From Tropicimonas sp047971885 (GTDB lineage Bacteria; Pseudomonadota; Alphaproteobacteria; Rhodobacterales; Rhodobacteraceae), in the NCBI RefSeq assembly GCF_047971885.1, contig NZ_JBKEAE010000204.1, forward strand, positions 1-46,548: a stretch of 46,548 bases of DNA. The letters are read 5' to 3'. Shown here one piece after another: positions 25,121-32,277 of the stretch; position 1 is the stretch's first letter; every line of letters begins with the position of its first letter. The translations under genes were made by a program, and so were the position numbers. The notes below the pieces were generated by a model, which saw only the letters and a list, made by a program, of their open reading frames with translations, had not been told where the DNA came from and did no database searches.

Positions 25121-26440
25121 ATGCTCACAATCCTCGCCAACCGAACCTACCGCCACCTTTTCGCAGCGCAGATCGTCGCACTGCTCGGGACAGGGCTTGC
25201 CACCGTCGCGCTGGGGCTGCTGGCCTACGATCTTGCCGGCGCGCAGGCGGCAATGGCGCTGGGAGCGGCGTTCACCATCAAGATGGTGGCCTATGTCACG
25301 ATCGCGCCGGTCGCCGGGGCGCTGGCGGGGTATCTTCCCCGCCGGGCGATGCTGGTGGCGCTCGATCTCGTCCGGGCGGGCGCGGCGCTCTGCCTGCCCT
25401 TCGTCGGCGCGCTCTGGCAGGTCTACCTGCTGATCCTGCTGTTGCAATCGGCCTCGGCCGTCTTCACCCCGACCTTTCAGGCAACCATCCCCGACATCTT
25501 GCAGGATGAAGAGGATTACACCCGCGCCCTGTCGCTTTCGCGGCTGGCATACGACATGGAATCGCTGATTTCGCCCATGCTGGCAGCGCTGCTGCTGGCG
25601 GTGCTGAGCTTCGACGCGCTGTTTTTCGGAACCTGTGCCGGGTTCCTGGCATCGGCGCTGCTTGTGGTCTCGGTCGTCCTGCCCAGGGCGCCCGCGCCGG
25701 TCCGGCGGGGCATCTACCAGAACATGACCCGCGGCATCCGCATTTTCCTCAACACGCCACGCCTGCGCGGGCTGCTGGGGCTGAATCTTGCGGTCGCGGC
25801 GGCGGGTGCGATGGTCATCGTCAACACGGTTGTCCTGGTCCGCGCCGGACTGGGGCGCGACGATCACGCGGTCGCACTGGCGCTCGGCGCCTTTGGCGCG
25901 GGCTCGATGACGGCGGCCCTGCTCCTGCCCCGGCTGCTGCGGACGGTCCCCGACCGGCGGGCGATGCTTCTTGGCGCCACGCTCATGGGGGCCACGCTGC
26001 TTGCACTTGCCGCACTGGTCTCGGCGGGGTCGCTGCGCTGGCCCCTGCTGGTGGCGTCATGGGGTGCGATCGGGCTTGGCTATTCCACCGTGCTGACCCC
26101 TTCGGGGCGGCTCCTGCGGCGCTCATCGCACCCCGAGGACAGGCCTGCCGTCTTCGCCGCGCAATTCGCACTCTCGCATGCCTGCTGGTTGCTGACCTAT
26201 CCGCTGGCCGGATGGCTCCAGACCGGCTTCGGCACGCTTGCCGCGCTCGTCATCCTCGGGGCGCTGGCGCTTGCCGGGGTGGCGGTTGCGGTGCGCCTCT
26301 GGCCGGCCCGGCTGCCGCGCGAGTTCGAGCATTCGCACGACGACCTGCCACCCGATCATCCCCACCTTGCCGGCGCGGGGCCGCACCGGCATGTCTATGT
26401 GATAGACGATTATCACCGGCACTGGCCGCAGGCCGGATAG
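25121..26440 (+). CDS. MFS exporter with His-rich C-terminal tail
   Basis: A 439-residue major-facilitator protein (MFS_3/EntS-like) with about twelve hydrophobic helices; the loop G-Y-L-P-R-R after the second helix is the usual motif A position. The last 40 residues are cytosolic and contain nine His and several Asp (EFEHSHDD, DHPHL, PHRHVYVIDDYHRHW). NreB-type nickel exporters also carry His-rich C-termini, so divalent-metal export or sensing is a reasonable hypothesis, but no metal regulator is adjacent. A promoter lies just upstream. It converges on the three-domain fusion gene with 16 bases between the stops. Confidence 0.85.
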   Translation: MLTILANRTYRHLFAAQIVALLGTGLATVALGLLAYDLAGAQAAMALGAAFTIKMVAYVTIAPVAGALAGYLPRRAMLVALDLVRAGAALCLPFVGALWQVYLLILLLQSASAVFTPTFQATIPDILQDEEDYTRALSLSRLAYDMESLISPMLAALLLAVLSFDALFFGTCAGFLASALLVVSVVLPRAPAPVRRGIYQNMTRGIRIFLNTPRLRGLLGLNLAVAAAGAMVIVNTVVLVRAGLGRDDHAVALALGAFGAGSMTAALLLPRLLRTVPDRRAMLLGATLMGATLLALAALVSAGSLRWPLLVASWGAIGLGYSTVLTPSGRLLRRSSHPEDRPAVFAAQFALSHACWLLTYPLAGWLQTGFGTLAALVILGALALAGVAVAVRLWPARLPREFEHSHDDLPPDHPHLAGAGPHRHVYVIDDYHRHWPQAG

Positions 26441-26456
26441 CGCGGCCGGCGGCAGA

Positions 26457-29309
26457 TCACTCGAAGGTCAGCCGGATCGATGTCGCCCCTTCGGGAATCG
26501 CGCCCGACAGCGCCGTACCACCGGCGGCACCATCGCCATCCACCTGGATCGGCGCCGGGCGGTTGACCATGCGCATGACCAGCGGCACGTGATCGGACAC
26601 GTCGGCAGCGAAATCGCGCACGCTGCGGTCGAGCCGGATGATCGCCGCATCGTCGCCGCTGATGGGCGAGATCGTCACATCGTCGGAAACGATGATATGG
26701 TCGATCAGCGAACGATAGCGCGCACCGACATAGGACAGCGCGTTGTCGTCGGCATCGTCGCTGGTCAGCGTCAGAAGATCGGGGGCATCTGTCAGCGGCG
26801 ACAGGATATCGGTATTCAGCGTTTCGTTCAGGTCGCCGCCCAGAACGATGGGCAGTTTTTCCGTCTCGCGGATATCGGCGATCACCTCGCGCAGGATCTG
26901 CGCGGCCAGCCTGCGCCGCGCCCGGCTTTCGGGGTCGCCGAACGCCTTCAGGTGCAGGCCGATCAGGATGAACTCGACCTCGCGCGCGCTGCCCGGGGTG
27001 CCGTCGGTGACCTGTGGCGCCACCTTCACCCGCGCGATCAGCGGCCGGCGCGGGAAGGCGGTGCGCCCGGTTGCGGTGGTCGCGGCCCAGGCATCGCGAT
27101 GGCGGTTCAGGATACCCTGAGAGATCGTCACCCCGGTGGTGCGGCTGTCGTACAGAACCGCCAGATCCTGCCCGCCCGCCACATCGAAATACTTGTAGCT
27201 GTAGGCCAGCCCAAGCCGCTGAAGGGCGGCAACCAGCCGGTCCATCGCATCGCGCGCGACCTCGCACAGCCCGATGGCGTCGAGCGACAGGTGCCCCAGC
27301 ACCTCGGCCACGCGATCCACCCGCTCGTCCGGGGCGGAGCCGTTGAAGTTCTCGATGTTCCAGAACCCAACATCGGCAAAATCGGCCGAGCCGCGGAATT
27401 CGGGCAGTTCGACCTCGCGGGTGTCGGAACCGACCACCCCGGCCACATCGAAAAAGCCCAGATGCGGCGAGCAGTCGGGGATTGTTCCGAGCAGTTCGCC
27501 GATCCCGACCGAACCGGTGGATTCGCGCGTCTGCCGTCCGATCAGGTGCGAGACGATGGCGGCAATCCGCACACCCTCGTTCGTCGTCACGCCGGCGCTG
27601 GTCCAGCCGGCGTGGTGCAGCGCCACCAGATCCCATGTGTTGTTGAAGACCGGCGATCCGGACGAGCCCGGTTCGGTATCGGTGCTGTAATGGATCACCA
27701 CATCCTTGACGCGCATCACATCGTTGTTGTGCAGCGCCACCTCTTTCGGGCGGCCGCGCGGGTGCTGGACGATATTGACCTTTTCACCCCGGGTCACGGT
27801 CGAGGGGCTGCGCAGAAGCGGGATCGGCGCGACATCGGCCGGAACACCGCTGCTGTCACAGGCGACAATGGTGAAATCGAGCGTCTCGTCGGTGACGAAG
27901 AACCGCTTGGGCTGAAGCGCGACCCTGACCCCCGTCTCGTCGTGTTCGAGCCCGAATTCAGCCACCGATTCGGCGGCTTCAGCCTCGCTTGCAAGAACGT
28001 GATTGTTGGTCATGACAAAATCGCGCGTCGCGACCAGAAAGCCCGAGCCGTAGCTGGTGGGCGTGCTGATGCGGCAGACCGCGTCGGCGCGTTTCGCACC
28101 GTCGCGCAGGAAACCGGCGGGCAGGAAATCGGCTCCGCCCGAGATTTTCTCGAAATGCTGCGCGATCTCGGCCTCGATATGGCGGCGCTCGTCCTCGTCC
28201 TCGGTCGGCTCGATGGGTTCGGCAAGCAGTTCGCGGGCGCGGTGATCGACCAGTTCGCGGAAGGATAGCGGATCGAGGTCTTTCGCACCGGCGATGCGCT
28301 TGTCGTAGCCGGGCGAAAGCGGCGCGGGTTTCGCCCGTTCGGCCTCGACACGGCCGGCGACCGATTCGATCAGCGCATGGAAGCGGTTGGCGACCGCGGC
28401 ATAGCCTTTCTTGTCGGGGTGCAGTTCATCGTGCCAGTCGTTCTTGCCAACCGCCCCGCGGCAATTGACCCGGAAGACCCGCCCGGGAAACTCCTGCGCC
28501 AGATCGGCCAGCGCCTGATTGAAGCGGTCGATCATCTCGGCGATGATCCCGGCCTGCAACATCCTGTCGGTTATCCCCTTGGCCGCCAGCGGCTTGCCCA
28601 GCCAGCGTCCGTTGTCGGGCAGTGCATAGTCGTAGCCATGGCAGATGATCCTGAGATCCGGAAACTCCTGCGTCAGGTCGCGGAATATCCTGCGATAATC
28701 GGCGATGACGTCGCGGATGCTCGCATCGAAATTCGCGTTCGGGTATTCGCTGGCGGGGCGCCCCGCGCGGTAGGTCTTGACCGCCAGCTTCAACCGCCCG
28801 TCGCCCAGCAGGTCGTTGCCGCCGCCGCTGATCAGGAACACGTCGGGCCGGTGCTGGCGGATCGCATCGCGCATCTCGTCCTGCAGCACCATGTCGGCGA
28901 CCAGATCGCCGGCGGCGCCCAGGCTGTAGACGGCATAGGCCTCCATCAGCCAGTCGATGGTATCCTTCAGGATGAAGGGATACTGAAACCACGAATCCCC
29001 TTCCGAGACGATCCTGATCCCCTGATATCCGCCCGCGATCTTGCTGCGATAGCGCCGGTGGCGGCGCGCCCGGTCGGCACGGTTGAGAAAGGCGATGGCG
29101 ACATCGGCCTCGAGCCCGCCGTCATCGACCAGATCGGTATTGACCTCGAGCGCGGGGGCGAAATTGGAACTGCCCTGCTTCGGATCGGGCTCGCGCAGGT
29201 AGACCGCGATCTCCTCGTCGCTGTATTTCTCCGGATCGCGCAACATCTCGTTGAGCTTCGAAAGCGTGATCTTATCCGGCGTTTCGGGGGCAGGCCTGCT
29301 GGGCGACAT
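26457..29309 (-). CDS. SGNH hydrolase / trypsin-like protease / EEP phosphodiesterase fusion protein
   Basis: A 950-residue protein without signal peptide. The ATG at 29309 has GGAAGG upstream; an ATG 13 codons earlier has none. Domain 1 (about 95-325) is an SGNH esterase fold: GDSW with S106, GGGND with N165, and D294-x-x-H297. A charged helical linker (about 340-405) follows. Domain 2 (about 405-600) is a V8/trypsin-like protease: NNHVL H437, DFTIV D478, PGSSGSP S550. Domain 3 (about 640-920) is an endonuclease/exonuclease/phosphatase fold: WNIENF N651, GLCEV E683, H786, GGDLNET D826/N828, SDHVPL D906/H907. All catalytic residues appear present. The C-terminal 30 residues look like a beta strand tail. 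The cleavage target and trigger are unknown. A palindromic operator covers its promoter. Confidence 0.87.
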   Translation of the reverse strand: MSPSRPAPETPDKITLSKLNEMLRDPEKYSDEEIAVYLREPDPKQGSSNFAPALEVNTDLVDDGGLEADVAIAFLNRADRARRHRRYRSKIAGGYQGIRIVSEGDSWFQYPFILKDTIDWLMEAYAVYSLGAAGDLVADMVLQDEMRDAIRQHRPDVFLISGGGNDLLGDGRLKLAVKTYRAGRPASEYPNANFDASIRDVIADYRRIFRDLTQEFPDLRIICHGYDYALPDNGRWLGKPLAAKGITDRMLQAGIIAEMIDRFNQALADLAQEFPGRVFRVNCRGAVGKNDWHDELHPDKKGYAAVANRFHALIESVAGRVEAERAKPAPLSPGYDKRIAGAKDLDPLSFRELVDHRARELLAEPIEPTEDEDERRHIEAEIAQHFEKISGGADFLPAGFLRDGAKRADAVCRISTPTSYGSGFLVATRDFVMTNNHVLASEAEAAESVAEFGLEHDETGVRVALQPKRFFVTDETLDFTIVACDSSGVPADVAPIPLLRSPSTVTRGEKVNIVQHPRGRPKEVALHNNDVMRVKDVVIHYSTDTEPGSSGSPVFNNTWDLVALHHAGWTSAGVTTNEGVRIAAIVSHLIGRQTRESTGSVGIGELLGTIPDCSPHLGFFDVAGVVGSDTREVELPEFRGSADFADVGFWNIENFNGSAPDERVDRVAEVLGHLSLDAIGLCEVARDAMDRLVAALQRLGLAYSYKYFDVAGGQDLAVLYDSRTTGVTISQGILNRHRDAWAATTATGRTAFPRRPLIARVKVAPQVTDGTPGSAREVEFILIGLHLKAFGDPESRARRRLAAQILREVIADIRETEKLPIVLGGDLNETLNTDILSPLTDAPDLLTLTSDDADDNALSYVGARYRSLIDHIIVSDDVTISPISGDDAAIIRLDRSVRDFAADVSDHVPLVMRMVNRPAPIQVDGDGAAGGTALSGAIPEGATSIRLTFE

Positions 29310-29348
29310 TGTTTGCACCTTCCGGGAAATGCTGAGAACCGACACCAT

Positions 29349-29377
29349 TGTTTACGCATCGTAAACTGAGTAGCCAA
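29349..29377 (-). promoter_or_regulatory. Likely promoter of the three-domain fusion gene
   Basis: TTGGCT (29377-29372) and TAAACA (29354-29349) with a 17-base spacer. Initiation near 29342 leaves a leader of about 33 bases with the GGAAGG ribosome site. Confidence 0.45.
29350..29366. promoter_or_regulatory. Palindromic operator over the fusion-gene promoter
   Basis: GTTTACG-CAT-CGTAAAC is a perfect 7-bp inverted repeat spanning the -10 box and most of the spacer, a layout expected for a repressor site. The rest of the 296-base gap to the ceramidase gene shows no gene. A TGATGCCA/TGGCATCA inverted repeat (29565-29572 and 29601-29608) marks the ceramidase end. Confidence 0.6.
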
Positions 29378-29605
29378 TCTAAGGCGATCAGGCAACAAAC
29401 TTGCGTGAATACAGCGTGAAGCTTTGCTGATTTGCCTGCCCATGTGGTCGGCAGCGGGGCTGACCGTTCGAAATTTCCGGCGGTATCGACCTTGTCGACC
29501 TTCCTGCCCCACCCGCAGACGTTCCCCGCCCTCCGTTGCGCATATGCTCAGGGTCACAAGTGCCTGATGCCATCTTCCGGAAAGCGAATACGGGTCCCGC
29601 TGGCA

Positions 29606-30271
29606 TCACTGCGCCATTCCCTGCGGCCGCATCATGTGGCGCCGGTACACCTCGATCATCCAGCCCAGCATGGTCGCGTTCAGGATATGCCACATGAAAT
29701 GCGAGCCGAGCGGAAACGACGCGCAGACCGCCATGTCGACCGACCTGAACGTCAGCGAGACGACCAGCAGCGCACAGCCGGCCGCCAGCCCGCGCGCGGT
29801 TTCGGGCGCACGGCGGCGCAACCCGAAAGCATGCAGCGCGATCAGGAGCGGCACCGGCCAGTATTCGGCCGAGACATCGAAGAACGGCATGCCCTGAAAC
29901 AGCGGAACGGTCAGGGCGGCAAAGGGAACGAACCCTGCGGTCAACAGCAGGGCCCACGGCGTCGACAGGCCCCAGTAGTCGCGACAGGCGGCAAAGATAT
30001 AGAGCAGGATGAAAACGGCGATCGGGATCACATCGGCCAGGCTGGCCCAGACGGTTGCATGGGTGTGAAACAGCCACGAGCCGATGCCGATGACAAAAAG
30101 GTCCAGGCACATCAGTTTTGCCAGCACCAGCCCGGTGTCCCGCACCCGGCGCCACATGATCCAGGCGGCAATCAGGAAGGCGGCGTTGGTCAGCGCGTTC
30201 ACCGGCTCGGACCAGTAGGTAAAGTCCGTCCGCTCGCAATAGCCGTCGATGTGGCGTTGCAACCCTTCCAT
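29606..30271 (-). CDS. Alkaline ceramidase-family membrane hydrolase
   Basis: A 221-residue protein with about seven membrane helices. The CREST-superfamily zinc site is complete: E22/N25/N29 in the first segment, S65-x3-H69 in GSWLFHTHAT, D80 in SLADVIPI, and H191-x3-H195 in GSHFMWHILNA. The S-H-D and H-H spacings equal those of human ACER3. It should hydrolyse an amide-linked lipid, perhaps a ceramide or an ornithine-type lipid. GGAGGAAC precedes the ATG. It is divergent from the UPF0173 gene across 62 bases. Its substrate in this bacterium is unknown. Confidence 0.85.
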   Translation of the reverse strand: MEGLQRHIDGYCERTDFTYWSEPVNALTNAAFLIAAWIMWRRVRDTGLVLAKLMCLDLFVIGIGSWLFHTHATVWASLADVIPIAVFILLYIFAACRDYWGLSTPWALLLTAGFVPFAALTVPLFQGMPFFDVSAEYWPVPLLIALHAFGLRRRAPETARGLAAGCALLVVSLTFRSVDMAVCASFPLGSHFMWHILNATMLGWMIEVYRRHMMRPQGMAQ

Positions 30272-30333
30272 TTTGTTCCTCCGAAGGTAGGCTCGGGATC
30301 GAATCGACCATAGCGTATCGGGGGAAGAAACAC

Positions 30334-31026
30334 ATGAAGATCACATGGCTTGGCCATTCGGGCTTTCGGATCGAAATCGCCGATCAGGTACTGCTGGTCG
30401 ATCCCTGGCTGACCGGAAACCCGGTGTTCCCGCAGAGCCGCCGCGACGAGGCCATTGCCGGCGCCACCCGCATCCTGCTGACCCACGGCCATGGCGACCA
30501 CGGCAGCGATGCGGTGGCCATCGCACGCGATCTTGGCATTCCCGTCTGCTGCAATCACGAGCTTTCGATCATTCTCGGCGGCGAAGGGATCGAGACCGTC
30601 GGCTTTGGCAAGGGCGGCACGATCACGCTGGGCAAGGTACGGGTGACGATGGTGCACGCCGTTCATTCATCCAGTATCGATTTCCGCGATGGCAGCCCGG
30701 AATATGCCGGCGGCGAGGCCGGCCTCATGATCGACGCCGAGGGCCATACGATCTATGTCTCGGGCGATACCGACGTGATGGCCGACATGGGACTGTTCGC
30801 CGAGCTTCACGCGCCCGATATCGGCATCCTGTGCTGCGGCGGCCATTACACGATGGATTGCGCGCGCGCCGCTTACGCGGCCAAGAAGTTCTTCGATTTC
30901 AGGGTAGTCATCCCCTGTCACTACAGGACCTTCCCGGTGCTCGCGCAGTCGGCCCAGCCGCTGATCGACGCATTGCCCGGCGTGTCGGTCAGAACGCCCG
31001 ACGTGCTCGAAACCATCGTGATCTGA
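30334..31026 (+). CDS. UPF0173-family metallo-beta-lactamase-fold hydrolase
   Basis: A 230-residue protein with the MBL metal motif H51-x-H53-x-D55-H56 (LLTHGHGDHGSDA), a second ligand in VHAVHSS, D in YVSGDTDVM, and H in VIPCHYRTFP. MKITWLGHSGFRIE is the hallmark start of the UPF0173 group, which includes metal-dependent hydrolases of uncertain substrate. No signal peptide is present, so it is cytosolic. It diverges from the ceramidase gene, and converges on the TAXI gene with 39 bases between the stops. Confidence 0.9.
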   Translation: MKITWLGHSGFRIEIADQVLLVDPWLTGNPVFPQSRRDEAIAGATRILLTHGHGDHGSDAVAIARDLGIPVCCNHELSIILGGEGIETVGFGKGGTITLGKVRVTMVHAVHSSSIDFRDGSPEYAGGEAGLMIDAEGHTIYVSGDTDVMADMGLFAELHAPDIGILCCGGHYTMDCARAAYAAKKFFDFRVVIPCHYRTFPVLAQSAQPLIDALPGVSVRTPDVLETIVI

Positions 31027-31065
31027 ACGGGCGCCCCGCGGATCGCGCCAGTGGCGCCGCGCGGG

Positions 31066-32028
31066 TCACTCGATCAGGCCAAGCTCCCGGAAGGCCCTTT
31101 CCGCGCCGGGGTGGAGCGGCGCGGAATATCCCTCGCTCACCATGCCGTCTGCCCGCAGGGTCCAGAAGGCCGGGTGGAGGTCGCGGAATTCGTCCAGATT
31201 TCCCAGTACCGACAGCGCGGTCCGGTGGACCACCGCCTCGGGCGTATCGGCACGGGTGACCAGGGTCGCAACCGTGCCGAAGGTTTCCACATCCCTGTCA
31301 TTGCCGGCATAGAGACCGCCCGGAATAACCGCGTGGCGGAAATAGGGGTTTTCAGCGACGAGCCGGTCGACCGGTTCGCCCGTCACCTCGACCAGCCGCA
31401 CCGCGCAATCGCCGGCGGCATCCTTGATCGCGGCGGCGGGGTGCCCCACGGTATAAACCATGGCGTCGATCCGGTTGTCGCACAGTTCTTGCGACATTTC
31501 CGAACCGGTGAACTCGGTCGCCTCCAGCAGGTCGTCCGTCCCGATGCCAAAGGCGTCCATGACAAGCTCCATCGTCGCGCGCTGGCCGCTGCCGGGATTG
31601 CCGATGTTGACCCGCTTGCCGACGATATCGCCGAAGCCCCCGATCCCGCTGCCTTCGCGCACGACCAGCGTGAAGGGTTCGGGGTGAATGGCAAAGACCG
31701 TCCGCAGGTCCGCAACCGGATCGCCGGCGAAGGCACCGCGCCCGTTCAGCGCATCGTACTGAAGATCGGACTGCACGACGCCGAAATCCAGATCACCCGA
31801 ACGGAGCGCCGCGATATTCTCGACCGAGCCGCCGGTGGATTCGACAAAACAGCGAATCCCGTGCTCCTTGCGGCCGACGTTCACCAGCCGGCATATCGCG
31901 CCACCCGCCGGATAATAGACGCCGGTGACATCGCCGGTACCGACCGACACGATTTCCTCGGCCATGGCGGCTCCGCCCATGCCAAGCGCGATGGCCGCAA
32001 CCAGCCCTGCGGCGAATCCCTGCTTCAC
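31066..32028 (-). CDS. TAXI-family TRAP solute-binding protein
   Basis: A 320-residue periplasmic binding protein. The GTG at 32028 follows an AGAGGGGGCAGGAG ribosome site and gives a typical signal peptide ending A-M-A-E-E near residue 24. The mature protein starts VSVGTGDVTGVYYPAGGAIC, the classic TAXI opening, and has F-G-V-V-Q-S-D and N-I-G-N-P-G-S-G-Q later. TAXI proteins deliver substrates such as glutamate or other organic acids to DctQM-type permeases. No permease gene is adjacent, so it is either an orphan or works with a distant one. It diverges from the mrp operon. Confidence 0.9.
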   Translation of the reverse strand: MKQGFAAGLVAAIALGMGGAAMAEEIVSVGTGDVTGVYYPAGGAICRLVNVGRKEHGIRCFVESTGGSVENIAALRSGDLDFGVVQSDLQYDALNGRGAFAGDPVADLRTVFAIHPEPFTLVVREGSGIGGFGDIVGKRVNIGNPGSGQRATMELVMDAFGIGTDDLLEATEFTGSEMSQELCDNRIDAMVYTVGHPAAAIKDAAGDCAVRLVEVTGEPVDRLVAENPYFRHAVIPGGLYAGNDRDVETFGTVATLVTRADTPEAVVHRTALSVLGNLDEFRDLHPAFWTLRADGMVSEGYSAPLHPGAERAFRELGLIE

Positions 32029-32184
32029 CTCCTGCCCCCTCTGCTTTCGGCCCACGGCCCGCTGTGCCGGAAGACTGGCCCATGTGGCCAAAAGCCGTCA
32101 AGCGCCCGCCGGTGAAATCCCCTTTCCGGCCGCCGCGCACCGCACTGCGGAAGCCTGCCATCGCCGTTGCATCGGGCAATCCGT

Positions 32185-32212
32185 TTGCCTTTCCCGGAGA
32201 AACCCATACAAA
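32185..32212 (+). promoter_or_regulatory. Likely mrp operon promoter
   Basis: TTGCCT (32185-32190) and TACAAA (32207-32212) separated by 16 bases. Transcription would start about 60 bases before the mrpA GTG. The GC-rich leader shows no riboswitch that I recognise. Confidence 0.5.
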
Positions 32213-32277
32213 TCCTTGGGAGTACCGGGAGACGGGCCGGTGCGGCGGCGGCCGCGTCCGGAGAGGGGTAGGTTCAC

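Noticed and set aside
32029..32277. Possible riboswitch in the mrp leader
   Set aside because: The GC-rich leader has some self-complementarity, but no known class was recognised and no terminator or anti-terminator alternation is visible.
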